Source: Rhizobacter koreensis
Lineage (GTDB): Bacteria; Pseudomonadota; Gammaproteobacteria; Burkholderiales; Burkholderiaceae_C
Direction of reading: 5' to 3'
DNA length: 64,000 bases
Assembly (NCBI RefSeq): GCF_013366375.1
Contig: NZ_JABWMJ010000001.1
Location: forward strand, 62,001-126,000
In this document: piece by piece, positions 37,886 to 47,623 of the stretch
Numbering within the stretch: the first letter of the stretch is position 1
Layout of the letters: each line of letters begins with the position of its first letter
Notes under the pieces: model-generated
Databases searched by the model: none
Told to the model about the DNA's origin: nothing
Seen by the model: the letters and a program-made list of their open reading frames with translations, nothing else
Made by a program: the position numbers and the translations under genes

Positions 37886-38845
37886 ATGGCCGGCAGCAGC
37901 CTGATCGCCCTCATCGACGACATCGCGTCGGTTCTCGACGACGTCGCGGTGCTCACCAAGGTCGCGGCCAAGAAGACCGCCGGCGTGCTCGGCGACGACC
38001 TTGCGCTGAACGCCGAGCAGGTGACCGGCGTTCGGGTCGACCGCGAGTTGCCGGTGGTGTGGGCCGTCGCCAAGGGCTCGGCGCTCAACAAGGCGATCCT
38101 GGTCCCGGTGGCGCTGCTGATCAGCGCGTTCGCGCCGTGGCTCGTCACGCCGCTGCTGATGGTCGGCGGCGCTTTCCTCTGCTACGAAGGCTTCGAGAAG
38201 CTCGCGCACCGCTTCCTGCACGGGCGCGACGAAGACGCCGGGCGGCACGCGGAGGTGGTGCGCGCGCTTGCCGATCCGGCGGTCGACGTGGTGGCGTTCG
38301 AGCGCGCCAAGGTCAAGGGCGCGGTCCGCACCGACTTCGTGCTCTCGGCCGAGATCATCGCGATCACGCTCGGCACCGTCGCCGGCGCGGCCTTCGCGAC
38401 GCAGGTCACCGTGCTGGTCGGCATCGCGATCGCGATGACGATCGGCGTCTACGGTGTGGTCGCCGGCATCGTGAAGATCGACGACCTCGGGCTCTGGCTG
38501 AGCCGGCGTGCCGGCCCCGCGGCTCGAGCAGTCGGCGGCGCGATCCTGAAGGCCGCGCCCTGGCTGATGAAGACGTTGTCAGTCATCGGCACCGCCGCGA
38601 TGTTCCTGGTCGGGGGCGGCATCCTGACGCACGGCGTGCCGGTGCTGCACCGCATGATCGCGTCGGCCGAGACGCGCGCCGGCGACTGGCCCGGCATCGG
38701 CGCGCTCGCCGGGGCACTGACGCCGATGCTCGTCAACCTCGGCGTCGGCATCGCCGCCGGTGCGTTGGTGCTGGGCATGGTCACGCTCGGCAAGCGCCTG
38801 TTCGGCGCCCGGCGCGCCGCAGCCGACGCCGCGACGCACGGCTGA
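37886..38845 (+). CDS. DUF808 family inner-membrane protein (YedI-like)
   Basis: 319 aa. The DUF808 start (AGSSLIALIDDIASVLDDVAVLTKVAAKKTAGV; first 20 residues diagnostic) is followed by about five membrane segments and GDDLALNAEQVTG, FEKLAHRFLHG and RTDFVLSAEIIAITLG. Function is unknown; E. coli YedI is its relative. A possible -10 element TACGAT lies about 30 nt before the ATG. A hairpin directly follows the gene. Confidence 0.93.
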   Translation: MAGSSLIALIDDIASVLDDVAVLTKVAAKKTAGVLGDDLALNAEQVTGVRVDRELPVVWAVAKGSALNKAILVPVALLISAFAPWLVTPLLMVGGAFLCYEGFEKLAHRFLHGRDEDAGRHAEVVRALADPAVDVVAFERAKVKGAVRTDFVLSAEIIAITLGTVAGAAFATQVTVLVGIAIAMTIGVYGVVAGIVKIDDLGLWLSRRAGPAARAVGGAILKAAPWLMKTLSVIGTAAMFLVGGGILTHGVPVLHRMIASAETRAGDWPGIGALAGALTPMLVNLGVGIAAGALVLGMVTLGKRLFGARRAAADAATHG

Positions 38846-38855
38846 AGCCGGCGCA

Positions 38856-38873
38856 GGCGTCGGGCGCGACGCC
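38856..38873. terminator. Hairpin after the DUF808 gene
   Basis: GGCGTCG-GGCG-CGACGCC, a perfect 7-bp stem with a 4-nt loop, begins 10 bp after the stop codon between convergent genes. There is no U tract. Confidence 0.45.
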
Positions 38874-38935
38874 CGCACCGCCGCTCCGCGCAAAGCCGCT
38901 GCGCAGGCGGCGCCTGCCAGCCGCCGCCCGCGCCG

Positions 38936-39295
38936 TCAGCGGCGGCCGTGCCAGCGGTCGTCGCGGCGGTCGAACCGGTTCGGAACGCCGTCGCCGTCAC
39001 GGTCCCAGCGCGGGTTGTAGACCCGGTCGAAGCGGTTCGGGATGCCGTCGCCGTCGCGATCCCAGCGCGTCGGACGCTGCACGTAGCGATGGCCGGGAAC
39101 GTAGCGCGGGGCGACGTAGCCGCGCTCGTACGAGCGCACGTAGACCGGCGCCGCGGGGGCGACGACGTACGCCGGCGCGGCGTTGCCGATCGTCACCGAG
39201 AACTGAACGTCGTCGCGGCCGCGCGCCTCGGCGGAGGCGGCGCCGAAGACGCCGGCGAGTGCAACGCCCGCGATGGCCAGCTTGATTGAGTTCAT
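38936..39295 (-). CDS. Small secreted protein with two calcium-loop-like repeats
   Basis: 119 aa. A clear signal peptide (IKLAIAGVALAGVFGAASAEA) precedes a Tyr/Val/Pro-rich middle (APRYVPGHRYVQRP). Two copies of a WDRDGDG-(I/V)-PNRFDR unit, 18 residues apart near the C-terminus, look like thrombospondin type-3 or EF-hand-type calcium loops (DxDxDG). The end is RRDDRWHGRR. AGGAG lies 8 nt before the ATG. It is exported, probably a small metal-binding envelope protein; that role is inferred. Confidence 0.82.
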   Translation of the reverse strand: MNSIKLAIAGVALAGVFGAASAEARGRDDVQFSVTIGNAAPAYVVAPAAPVYVRSYERGYVAPRYVPGHRYVQRPTRWDRDGDGIPNRFDRVYNPRWDRDGDGVPNRFDRRDDRWHGRR

Positions 39296-39443
39296 GTCGA
39301 TCTCCTGGGTGGCGCGCCGCGACAGCCGCAACGCATGTCGCCATTGAACGCGCCCGCCGGGTCCGCCGTACCGTCGCCGCGTCAACGCCGTGTAAAGAAG
39401 ATCGTCGAACGGCAAGCCAGCGTTGCGCCGCCCGAGCCGCGCG

Positions 39444-39734
39444 TCAGCGCGCCCGCATGCGCGGGCCGGCGCGGCGCTCGACCGCCGCCGCCAGATCGGG
39501 CGGCAGGCGGTCGAGCAGCCAGCGGATCGCGAGCGGCACCAGCACCAGGTCGTCGACCACCCCGACGATCGGCAGCGCGTCGGGCACGAGGTCGATCGGC
39601 GACAGCACGTAGAGCACGATCAGCGCGGCGCCGGCCTTGAGCCAGCGCGGGGCCGCGGGGTGGCGCAGCGCGAACCAGAGCCGACGCGCGTCGCCCCGGG
39701 CGAGGGCCCAGAGCAGGGTCAGACGTTTCCACAT
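39444..39734 (-). CDS. DUF1232 (YkvA-like) membrane protein
   Basis: 96 aa. The DUF1232 core is present: LKAGAALIVLYVLSPIDLVP, then DALPIVGVVDDLVLVPLAI, two membrane segments with the hallmark SPIDLVPD and GVVDDL. Function is unknown. GAGGAGG lies about 6 nt before the ATG. ATG 39734 is used; longer frames extend into unrelated sequence. Confidence 0.9.
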   Translation of the reverse strand: MWKRLTLLWALARGDARRLWFALRHPAAPRWLKAGAALIVLYVLSPIDLVPDALPIVGVVDDLVLVPLAIRWLLDRLPPDLAAAVERRAGPRMRAR

Positions 39735-40059
39735 GGCGGCGCCTCCTCGGCAGGTCGAGTGCTCGCAGATGGGGGCCGCGTTGCCGAAGGCAAGGCAGGC
39801 GCTGCGACGGCTTTCGTCGCGAGCGGCTCGGGGCCGCATGGCCGCGCGCTGCAGGACCTCGGCATGCGAGGGTGTCGCACGACGGCACGCTGCCGACGCG
39901 TCCGCCCCACGCGCGCGCCGCGTGTGTCGCCACGACGGGCGCGCCGGGTCGCCGGTTTCGAATGCCTCGCCGTCGGGCGGCCGCGAACGCCGCTTGGAAT
40001 GCGGCGAGCGCCGGCGCACGCCCGACGCTTGCAACGCCGCCCGCTTACAGTCGCGCACG
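39735..40059. other. Divergent intergenic region DUF1232 / lipid kinase
   Basis: 325 bp with no gene I can support. Its right end carries TACAGT (40046-40051), 8 nt before the kinase ATG, a possible leaderless promoter. The rest shows no repeat or RNA signature. Confidence 0.45.
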
Positions 40060-41034
40060 ATGCCGAGCGCTGCCCCCCAACCGAACCCTGCATCGCTGGC
40101 CGCTGCGCCGCTCTTCATCGTGCTGAACGCCGGGTCCGGGCACAGCGCTGCCGACGAGACCTGCGCCGCCATCGAAGGGGTGCTGCGCGAGGCCGGTCGC
40201 CGGCACGAGGTGCGCCGGGTCGAGGATCCGGCCGAGCTCGATGCGATCGCCGCACGCGCGGTCGCCGACGCCCAGGCTGCCGGCGGCATCGTGGTCGCCG
40301 CGGGCGGCGACGGCACCCTCAACGCGGTCGCCCATGCCACGCTCGGCAGCGGCTGCGCGTTCGGCGTGATTCCGCGCGGCACCTTCAACTACTTCGGCCG
40401 CACCCACGGCATCTCGGCCGACGCCGCAGTCGCCGCGCGCGCCCTGCTCGACGCGCGCGTGCGCCCGGTGCAGGTCGGGCTGATCAACGACCGCGTGTTC
40501 CTGGTCAACGCGAGCCTCGGGCTCTACCCGCAGTCGCTCGAGGACCGCGAGGAGCAGAAGCGCCGCTTCGGCCGCAGCCGGCTGGTCGCGGCCTGGGCGG
40601 TGCTCGTGACGCTGTCGCGCGGCTTTCGTCCGCTGCGTCTGCTCCTCGAGCACGCCGGCGGCACGCGGGCGGTAAGTGCGCTCACGCTGTTCGTCGGCAA
40701 CAACCGGCTCCAGCTCGAGCGCGTGGGCTTGCGTGAAGCCGACGCGGTCGAGGACGGCAAGCTCGCGGTGGTGCTGGTGCGGCCGTTGCCGCTGCTGGCG
40801 CTTCTCGGCGTCGTGCTGCGCGGCGCGTTCCGCAAGCTCGCCGAGGCGCCGGCGGTGGATCACTTCGCGCTCGACGACCTCACGGTGCGGAGCGCGCGCC
40901 GGCCGGGGCGACGCTTCAAGGTGGCGATGGACGGCGAGGTCGACTGGATGACGGCGCCGATCCGCTTCCGTGTCGCGCCCGAGCCGCTGCTGCTGCTCGA
41001 GCCGCGCGACGCCCAGCCCGAGCGCGGCGTGTGA
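40060..41034 (+). CDS. Diacylglycerol/sphingosine-kinase-like lipid kinase
   Basis: 324 aa. The DAGK catalytic pattern is present: FIVLNAGSGHSAADET, the nucleotide-binding GGDGTLNAVAHATL near 92-105, and PRGTFNYFGRTHGI (usual family GTxNdfAR). The C-terminal KVAMDGEV (DGE) is present. It phosphorylates a lipid such as diacylglycerol using ATP at the inner membrane. The next gene is a PAP2 phosphatase, which could reverse the reaction, so the pair may cycle a lipid phosphate. Confidence 0.92.
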   Translation: MPSAAPQPNPASLAAAPLFIVLNAGSGHSAADETCAAIEGVLREAGRRHEVRRVEDPAELDAIAARAVADAQAAGGIVVAAGGDGTLNAVAHATLGSGCAFGVIPRGTFNYFGRTHGISADAAVAARALLDARVRPVQVGLINDRVFLVNASLGLYPQSLEDREEQKRRFGRSRLVAAWAVLVTLSRGFRPLRLLLEHAGGTRAVSALTLFVGNNRLQLERVGLREADAVEDGKLAVVLVRPLPLLALLGVVLRGAFRKLAEAPAVDHFALDDLTVRSARRPGRRFKVAMDGEVDWMTAPIRFRVAPEPLLLLEPRDAQPERGV

Positions 41035-41119
41035 GCGCGGCGCGTGCCGACGCGCCGGGTCGGGCCGGCGCGTCGCGCTGCCCGGCTGTGATGCCGCCCG
41101 CCGGGGCCGGAAGCACCGC

Positions 41120-41938
41120 GTGAGCGTCGACGTCGATCTGGCCGCTCGCATCGGCGCGCACGCGGTCGCGGTGTTCGGCGCCCTCCTGGTCGCGCTCGTC
41201 ACCGCGACCGGGGTCGGCTGGCTCGCCCTGCAGCACCTGGTGATTCGGCGGCGGCGTCTGCCCGAGCACGCGGCGACGCGCGCGCTGCTCGCGACGCTGG
41301 CGCTCGGCTTCGTCGCGATCCTGGGCGCTGGCGTCGTGTTCGCCAGCCTGCCGGCGGCGATCGTCGACGGCGGCCGGGTCGCCGCGCTCGACCAGGCGCT
41401 CACCGCCGCGATCCGCACGCACGTGCCGATCGCGGTGCTGCGCGGCTTCGCCGTCTTCACGCTGGTCGCGAACAGCCTGACGCAGTGGTCGATCGGCATC
41501 GCCGGCACGCTCTGGCTGGCGTGGCGCCGCGAGCGCCTGCTGGCGTGGACGTGGGCCGTCGCGTTCGCCGGCAACGGCGTCCTGACCCGGCTGCTGAAGG
41601 CGATCTTCGAACGCGCACGACCCGAGCGCGAGCACGACCTGCTCGGCGCGACCGGCTGGAGCTTTCCGAGCGGCCATTCGTCGGGCGCCGTCGTGATCTG
41701 CGGGATGCTGGCCTACCTCGGGCTGCGCTGGACCCGACCGGCGTGGCACCTGCCGATCGTGCTGGCGGCGACCGCGCTCGCCTTCACGATCGGCTGCAGC
41801 CGCGTTTTCCTGCAGGTGCACTACGCCAGCGACGTGCTCGCCGGCTTCGCGCTCGGCGCCGCCTGGCTCGCGGTCTGCGTCGGCGCTGCCGAGGTGATCC
41901 GCACGCGCCACGAGCGGCGCGCGGCACGCGATCAGTAG
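41120..41938 (+). CDS. PAP2-family membrane phosphatase
   Basis: 272 aa with about six membrane segments and all three PAP2 motifs: KAIFERARP (near 160), FPSGHSSG (near 181) and SRVFLQVHYASD (near 227), holding the catalytic His pair. It dephosphorylates a lipid phosphate such as phosphatidate or undecaprenyl pyrophosphate on the outer face of the inner membrane. The start is GTG 41120, 86 nt after the lipid kinase. Its 3' end overlaps the convergent BLUF gene by 7 bp. Confidence 0.92.
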   Translation: MSVDVDLAARIGAHAVAVFGALLVALVTATGVGWLALQHLVIRRRRLPEHAATRALLATLALGFVAILGAGVVFASLPAAIVDGGRVAALDQALTAAIRTHVPIAVLRGFAVFTLVANSLTQWSIGIAGTLWLAWRRERLLAWTWAVAFAGNGVLTRLLKAIFERARPEREHDLLGATGWSFPSGHSSGAVVICGMLAYLGLRWTRPAWHLPIVLAATALAFTIGCSRVFLQVHYASDVLAGFALGAAWLAVCVGAAEVIRTRHERRAARDQ

Positions 41939-42348
41939 CCGCCCATCACCGGGTCGGTCCGCATCCTGTCGAGCAGGGCGTCGATGCGCGCCGCGTCGGC
42001 AGGGTCGGCGGGCCCACTGGACAGCGCGTGCAGTGCCTCGGCAAGGCCGCCGTCGTGCACGTAGCCCATCGACCAGTCGCCGTAGCGCCGCGCGCTGCAC
42101 GGCATCGAACGCAGCACGCGCACCTCGTGGTGGCGCGGATCGACGGCGATTCGATCGAGCAGCGGCTCGACGACGTCGCTGCGGCCTTCGAGCACCTGCG
42201 CGAAGTGGTCGCCGGAGTAGAGCAGGCAGCCGGTGATGTCGCGCTGCCGGTTGTTGCGGCGCGAGATCTGCAGGATGTCCTGGATCGTCGCAGCGCCGCA
42301 CAACGGCGTGGGTCGGCTGACGTAGAAGAGCTGGCGGAGCGAGGGCAT
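41932..42348 (-). CDS. BLUF-domain blue-light photoreceptor
   Basis: 138 aa, a stand-alone BLUF domain. The flavin photocycle residues are in register with AppA: Tyr9, Asn33 and Gln51 (spacing 24 and 18) and the WSM motif at 92-94. It binds FAD and senses blue light. There is no fused output domain, so it must act through a partner protein; none is encoded next to it. The gene overlaps the PAP2 gene end to end. Confidence 0.94.
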   Translation of the reverse strand: MPSLRQLFYVSRPTPLCGAATIQDILQISRRNNRQRDITGCLLYSGDHFAQVLEGRSDVVEPLLDRIAVDPRHHEVRVLRSMPCSARRYGDWSMGYVHDGGLAEALHALSSGPADPADAARIDALLDRMRTDPVMGGY

Positions 42349-42529
42349 CGCGAAGAGCGGCGAAGGGCTGCGCCATCGTAGCGGGCCGTGCCGCTGCGCG
42401 AACAGTGCGGTGATGGCGTGGCGCGGACGAAACTCGTCGCTCGCCGACGCGCGCCGGGGCCGGGCCGCCAGTCCCGGCGGCCGACGCGGGGCTCGCCTGG
42501 CGCGCCGACCCCGGCGGATGCGACGATCG

Positions 42530-44056
42530 CTACGCCGTCGCCTGCGCCACTGCGTGCTCCCAGCGCGCCATGCGCTCGCTCGCTTCGCTGCGCGACATCG
42601 TCGGCACGAATCGGCGTTCGACCCGCCACTGCGCGGCGAGCTCGTCGGTGCTGGCGTAGACGCCGCAGGCCAGGCCGGCGAGGTAGGCCGCGCCGAGCGC
42701 GGTGGTCTCGGTGACGCGCGGACGCAGCACCGGGATGCCGAGCAGATCGGCCTGGAACTGCATCAAGAGGTCGTTGACCGACGCGCCGCCGTCCACGCGC
42801 AGCTCGGCGACGCTCGACGCGCCATCCGGGCCGGCGTCGCGCCGCATCGCGTCGAGCAGCGCGGCGCTCTGGAACGCGATGCTCTCGAGCGCGGCCCGCG
42901 CGATGTGCGCGATCGTCGTTCCTCGGCTGAGGCCGACGATCGCGCCGCGCGCATCGGGCTTCCAGTACGGGGCGCCGAGACCGGTGAACGCCGGCACGAA
43001 CAGCACGCCGCCGCTGTCGGGGACGCTCGCGGCGAGCGCCTCGACCTCGGTGCTCGAGCGGATCGCCTGCAGGCCGTCGCGCAGCCACTGCACCACCGCG
43101 CCGCCGACGAACACGCTGCCCTCGCGCGCGTACTGTGGCTCGGCGCCGGTCTGCGCGGCGCTCGTCGTGATGAGCCCGTGCGTCGACGTCTCGAAGCGTG
43201 CGCCCGTGTTCATGAGCATGAAGCAGCCGGTGCCGTAGGTGTTCTTGACCTGGCCGGGGCCGAAGCAGGCCTGCCCGAACAGCGCGCTCTGCTGGTCGCC
43301 GGCGACGCCGCCGATCGGCACCGGCGCGCCAAGCAGGTCGGGCGTCGTCTCGCCGAACACGTGGCTCGACCGATGCACCTGCGGCAGCAGCGCGCGCGGC
43401 ACGTCGAGCGCGCCGAGCAGCTCGTCGTGCCAGCGGTTCGCGTGAACGTCGAACAGCAGCGTGCGCGACGCGTTGCTGACGTCGGTCGCGTGCACCGCCT
43501 TCGCGCGGGTCGCCCGGTCGGCACCGCCGGTGAGCTGCCAGATCAGCCAGCTGTCGATGGTGCCGAACGCCAGTTCGCCGACGGCCGCACGTTCCCGTGC
43601 GCCGGGCACCCGGTCGAGCAGCCACGCCAGCTTGGTGCCCGAGAAGTAGGCGTCGAGGACGAGCCCGGTCCGGGCGCGGAACATCGGTTCGAGGCCGCGT
43701 TCGCGCAGGCGCTCGCACATCGGCGCGGTGCGGCGGTCCTGCCAGACGATCGCGTTCGCGACCGGCTCGCCGGTCGCGCGGTCCCAGACCAGCGTGGTCT
43801 CGCGCTGGTTGGTGATGCCGATCCCGGCGAGGTCGCTCGCCTGCAGGCCGGCGCGCGCCAGCGCCTCGCGCGCGGTGGCGAGCTGGTCGGCCCAGATCTC
43901 GCGCGGGTCGTGCTCGACCCAGCCCGGCTGCGGATAGATCTGGCGCAACTCGCGCTGGGCGACCGCGACCACGTTGCCATCGCGATCGAACACGATGCTG
44001 CGCGAGCTCGACGTGCCCTGGTCCAGGGCCAGCAGATACGACTTCGACGCGCTCAT
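42530..44056 (-). CDS. glpK: Glycerol kinase
   Basis: 508 aa, full length. FGGY kinase features: [16 protein letters not shown] at the N-terminus, [33 protein letters not shown] and [13 protein letters not shown]. It phosphorylates glycerol to glycerol-3-phosphate in the cytoplasm. GGAGGA lies 6 nt before the ATG. It is divergent from glpD, which oxidises the product, so the pair is a complete aerobic glycerol pathway. No glpF or glpR is adjacent. Confidence 0.96.
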   Translation of the reverse strand: MSASKSYLLALDQGTSSSRSIVFDRDGNVVAVAQRELRQIYPQPGWVEHDPREIWADQLATAREALARAGLQASDLAGIGITNQRETTLVWDRATGEPVANAIVWQDRRTAPMCERLRERGLEPMFRARTGLVLDAYFSGTKLAWLLDRVPGARERAAVGELAFGTIDSWLIWQLTGGADRATRAKAVHATDVSNASRTLLFDVHANRWHDELLGALDVPRALLPQVHRSSHVFGETTPDLLGAPVPIGGVAGDQQSALFGQACFGPGQVKNTYGTGCFMLMNTGARFETSTHGLITTSAAQTGAEPQYAREGSVFVGGAVVQWLRDGLQAIRSSTEVEALAASVPDSGGVLFVPAFTGLGAPYWKPDARGAIVGLSRGTTIAHIARAALESIAFQSAALLDAMRRDAGPDGASSVAELRVDGGASVNDLLMQFQADLLGIPVLRPRVTETTALGAAYLAGLACGVYASTDELAAQWRVERRFVPTMSRSEASERMARWEHAVAQATA

Positions 44057-44181
44057 CCCGTCCTCCGGCGCAAACGGCGCCGATGCAAGAATAAGCGCCG
44101 CACCGCCGAAGCCTGGCCCCGGCAGCCTGTCGAAACGGTTTGCGATCCGAACCGCATCACATTCGCCTGCCAGGACGCAGC

Positions 44182-45912
44182 TTGGACCCTCATCGAACGG
44201 CTTCGCCGACTTCCCGCCCCGACGGCTCGGCCGCTCCGCCCGACGTCGACGTCGCCATCGTCGGCGGCGGCATCAACGGCTGCGGCATCGCGCGCGACCT
44301 CGCCGGGCGCGGCGTGCGCGTGCTGCTCGCCGAGAAGGACGATCTCGCCGCGCACACCTCGTCGGCGTCGACCAAGCTGATCCACGGCGGGCTGCGCTAC
44401 CTCGAGCACCGCGAGTTCGCGCTGGTCCGCAAGGCGCTCGGCGAGCGCGAGGTGCTGCTCAAGGGCGCGCCGCACATCATGTGGCCGCTGCGCTTCGTGA
44501 TGCCGCACGACCGCGCCATGCGGCCGGCGTGGATGATCCGCATCGGCCTCTTCCTCTACGACCACCTGGCGCCGCGCGAGATGCTCGAGGGCTCGCGGCG
44601 CGTCGACCTCAAGACGCACCCGGCGGGCGCGCCGCTCGCTGCGCGCTTTCGCACCGGCTTCGTCTATTCGGACGGCTGGGTCGACGACGCTCGCCTGGTG
44701 GTGCTGTGCGCCATCGACGCCGCCGAGAGGGGCGCCGAGATCCTGACCCGCTGGCGCTGCGTCGACGCCCGGCGCGAGCCCGGGCGCTGGCGGCTGACGC
44801 TCGAGAGCGACCGCGGCGCGCGGCGCAGCGTCACCGCCCGCGCCCTCGTCAACGCCGCGGGGCCATGGGCAGCGCAGTTCCTGGCCGAGCACGCGCACGT
44901 GCCGCGCGCCGCGACGCTGCGCCTCGTCAAGGGCAGCCACATCGTGGTGCGCAAGCGCTTCGAGCACGACCACGCGTACATTTTCCAGAACCCCGACGGG
45001 CGGATCATCTTCGCGATCCCGTACGAGCGCGACTTCACGCTGATCGGCACCACCGACGTCGAGCACCACGGCGCGATCGGCGCCGCGCAGATCGACGCCG
45101 GCGAGATCGAGTACCTGTGCGAGCAGGCGAGCCGCTACTTCGCCCGGCCGGTCACGCCCGCCGAGGTGGTCTGGACCTATTCGGGCGTGCGTCCGCTGCT
45201 CGACGACGAGAACGGCAATCCGGCCGCGGTGACGCGCGACTACCGGCTCGAGCTCGACACCCGCGGCGCGCCGCTGCTTTCGGTGTGGGGCGGCAAGATC
45301 ACCACCTTCCGCAAGCTCGCCGAGGAAGCGGGTGACCGCCTTGCACCGACGCTCGGGCTGGCGAAGGCCGGTGGCGCATGGACGCACACGGCGCCGCTGC
45401 CGGGCGGCGATCTCGCGGCTTGGCTCGAGCGCCACGCGAGCGGCAGCGGCGGCGCGACACCACGCGCGACCGGGGCGACGGGCGGCGGCGTTGCGCCCGA
45501 CGCCGCCGCGGCATCGGCCGGCACGAGCGCGCCGGTGGCCGGTGCGCCGCACGCCACCGCCACGCCGGCGACGCAGCCCGGCGCCGACCTGTTCGAGCGC
45601 TTCGTCGACGCGCTCGTGCGCGAGCACCCCAGGGTTCCGGCCGGCGTTCTGCGGCGCTGGGCGCGCGCCTACGGGACGCGCGTCGAGCGGGTGCTTGCCG
45701 GCCCGCTCGGCCATGAGATCGCGCCCGGCGTCTACGCCGCCGAGCTGGAGTACCTGTGGCGCGACGAGTGGGCGCGCAGCAGCGACGACGCGCTGTGGCG
45801 CCGCAGCAAGCTCGGGCTGCATCTCGACGCGGCTGGAAGGTCGGCGATCGCGGGCTGGTTCGAGGCGCGGCGCGCGCAACCTGCCGCCGAAGCCGCCACG
45901 GTCGAGCGCTGA
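44182..45912 (+). CDS. glpD: Aerobic glycerol-3-phosphate dehydrogenase with a low-complexity insert
   Basis: 576 aa. The FAD motif is [21 protein letters not shown], then [27 protein letters not shown] and [15 protein letters not shown]; the C-terminal domain is [21 protein letters not shown]. It oxidises glycerol-3-phosphate to dihydroxyacetone phosphate and feeds quinone. Between the LPGGDL segment and the C-terminal helical domain lies an insert of about 48 residues (roughly 417-465) of Gly/Ala/Thr-rich sequence absent from E. coli GlpD. The start is probably TTG 44182, with AGGA 7 nt upstream; TTG 44140 is possible. Confidence 0.94.
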   Translation: MDPHRTASPTSRPDGSAAPPDVDVAIVGGGINGCGIARDLAGRGVRVLLAEKDDLAAHTSSASTKLIHGGLRYLEHREFALVRKALGEREVLLKGAPHIMWPLRFVMPHDRAMRPAWMIRIGLFLYDHLAPREMLEGSRRVDLKTHPAGAPLAARFRTGFVYSDGWVDDARLVVLCAIDAAERGAEILTRWRCVDARREPGRWRLTLESDRGARRSVTARALVNAAGPWAAQFLAEHAHVPRAATLRLVKGSHIVVRKRFEHDHAYIFQNPDGRIIFAIPYERDFTLIGTTDVEHHGAIGAAQIDAGEIEYLCEQASRYFARPVTPAEVVWTYSGVRPLLDDENGNPAAVTRDYRLELDTRGAPLLSVWGGKITTFRKLAEEAGDRLAPTLGLAKAGGAWTHTAPLPGGDLAAWLERHASGSGGATPRATGATGGGVAPDAAAASAGTSAPVAGAPHATATPATQPGADLFERFVDALVREHPRVPAGVLRRWARAYGTRVERVLAGPLGHEIAPGVYAAELEYLWRDEWARSSDDALWRRSKLGLHLDAAGRSAIAGWFEARRAQPAAEAATVER

Positions 45913-46085
45913 GCAGCGGCCGCGCACGCGGCGACCGGCGGCCGTGGGCGGCCTCGCACCCTCGGCTCAACGCGGCCGCGGATCGTGGCCCAGCTTTCCC
46001 GCGAACGCCACCCTCGACGCCACGCGCGGGTGGCCCGCAGCGCCTTGCCGCCGTTCGAGCAAAGCAGCGGCCGGCGCTCGCCGCG

Positions 46086-46589
46086 TCAGAGCATCAGCGG
46101 GGCGTCCGGCAGCTCGTTGCGATCGTCCGCCGCGCCGCGCGGGAAGTGCTCGACCAGCAGGGCGTCGACCGCCGACACGGCGCGCAGCAGGCCGGCCTCG
46201 AAATCGCCCTGCCGGAACGCCTCGCGCATCGCGCCGGCGATCTCGTCCCAGCGTGCCGGCTCGACGCGCTGGTGCAGACCACGGTCCGCGACGATCTCGA
46301 ACGCGTGCTCGGCGAGCAGCACGTAGATCAGCACGCCGTTGTTGGCCTCGGTGTCCCAGACCTTGAGCTTGCCGAACAGCGTGACCGCACGCTCGCGCGG
46401 CGTCGCATCGCGGCGGATGTAGCTCCACGGCAGCCCGGCCTCGATGCAGACGCGGATCTCGCCCGTGTGGTGCCGTTCGCTCGCCGCGACCGCCGCCTCG
46501 ATACGGGCGCGCGCCGCTTCGGGGATCAGACGCGCGGCGTCGCGCTCGTCGACCAGCCGGTGCCTGAGGAGCCGCGTGATCCAGTGCAT
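46086..46589 (-). CDS. TPM-domain protein (second of a pair)
   Basis: 167 aa, one TPM-type domain (formerly DUF477): ARIEAAVAASERHHTGEIRV, GVLIYVLLAEHAFEIVADRG and FRQGDFEAGLLRAV. There is no clear signal peptide, so it is cytosolic or membrane-associated. Its ATG overlaps the last base of the preceding gene's stop (TGATG), so it is coupled to the larger TPM protein. Function is unknown; lemA-TPM clusters are widespread. Confidence 0.9.
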   Translation of the reverse strand: MHWITRLLRHRLVDERDAARLIPEAARARIEAAVAASERHHTGEIRVCIEAGLPWSYIRRDATPRERAVTLFGKLKVWDTEANNGVLIYVLLAEHAFEIVADRGLHQRVEPARWDEIAGAMREAFRQGDFEAGLLRAVSAVDALLVEHFPRGAADDRNELPDAPLML

Positions 46590-47593
46590 CACCAGCTCCC
46601 CGACGCGCCGCCGCCGCCGAAGTCGCCGCCGCCGCCCGAGCTGAAGCCGCCACCGCCACCGCCACCGAAGCCGCCGCCACCGCCGAACCCGCCACCGCCG
46701 AGGCCACCGCCCCAGATGATCGGTCCGCCGAAGCCGCCACGCCGGCGCCCGCCGCCGAAGCCGCCTCCACCGCCCCCCATCAGTCCGACCAGCACCAGCG
46801 CGAGCAGCCCGGCAACGACGCCGATCACCGCGCTCGCGGTCAGCCACCAGCCGAGGCCGCCGACCGCGCCGGCGGTCAGCACCGAGCCGGCCTTGCGACC
46901 CGCGACGCTGCGCAGCACGCCGCCGACGATCGGCACGCCGATCAGCAGCAGCAGCCCGAGGTCGCCGAAGTCGAAGCCGCTGCTCGGCCGGCCGAGGCCG
47001 TCGCGCTCGCTCGGCGCCGGCAGGTTTTCGCCCGCGATGCGCTCGGCGATGCGCTCGACCGCGCTGTTCAGGCCACCGGCGTAGTCGTTGGCGCGGAACG
47101 CCGGCGTGACCGCGTCGCGGATGATCCGGCCGGCGACCACGTCGGGGATCGCCCCTTCGAGCGCCTTGGCGACCTGGATCGAGATGCGGCGGTCGTTCTT
47201 GGCCACCACGATCAGCACGCCGTCGCCGACCTCTCGGCGCCCGATCTTCCAGGTGTCGCCGACGCGCTGCGCGTAGGCGGCGATGTCCTCCGGCTGCGTG
47301 GTCGGCACGATCAGCACCATCACCTGCGAGCCGTGGCGCTCCTCGATCGCCTGCAGCTTGGCGGCGAGCGCCTCGACCTGCGCCGGGTTCAGCGTCGCGG
47401 TCTGGTCGATCACGCGCCGGCCCTCGATCGCCGGCACCGGGAGCACGCCTTGCGCGGCGGCGAGCGGGCCGGTGAGCACCAGCACGGCGACCAGCCACGC
47501 CTGGAGCAGCCTGCCCCAGCCCAGCACGCCGTGCGGCGCCCGGGGCGGCACCGCTGCGGCGGCGGAGCGAGAGATCGGCAAGCGGGCGCCCAT
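46589..47593 (-). CDS. TPM-domain membrane protein with a glycine-rich tail (YgcG-like)
   Basis: 334 aa. A signal-anchor (LLQAWLVAVLVLTGPLAAAQ) precedes the TPM domain (VIDQTATLNPAQVEALAAKL, QPEDIAAYAQRVGDTWKIG, GDGVLIVVAKNDRRISIQVA), two membrane segments near 205-270, and a C-terminal tail of about 65 residues that is nearly all Gly, Phe, Ser and Arg. The Gly-rich tail is a family feature but is long here. In relatives the TPM domain is periplasmic. It is the middle gene of a lemA-TPM-TPM operon. Confidence 0.92.
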   Translation of the reverse strand: MGARLPISRSAAAAVPPRAPHGVLGWGRLLQAWLVAVLVLTGPLAAAQGVLPVPAIEGRRVIDQTATLNPAQVEALAAKLQAIEERHGSQVMVLIVPTTQPEDIAAYAQRVGDTWKIGRREVGDGVLIVVAKNDRRISIQVAKALEGAIPDVVAGRIIRDAVTPAFRANDYAGGLNSAVERIAERIAGENLPAPSERDGLGRPSSGFDFGDLGLLLLIGVPIVGGVLRSVAGRKAGSVLTAGAVGGLGWWLTASAVIGVVAGLLALVLVGLMGGGGGGFGGGRRRGGFGGPIIWGGGLGGGGFGGGGGFGGGGGGGFSSGGGGDFGGGGASGSW

Positions 47594-47623
47594 CGGGTCA
47601 GCGCCCCGTGACTCGGCCCTGCC

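Noticed and set aside
42410..44380. 656-codon plus-strand frame across glpK
   Set aside because: Antisense shadow of glycerol kinase that runs into the glpD start region in the wrong frame.
46600..46790. GCC/CCG-rich DNA repeat array
   Set aside because: It is the coding sequence of the Gly-rich tail of the TPM protein, a family feature, not an independent repeat element.
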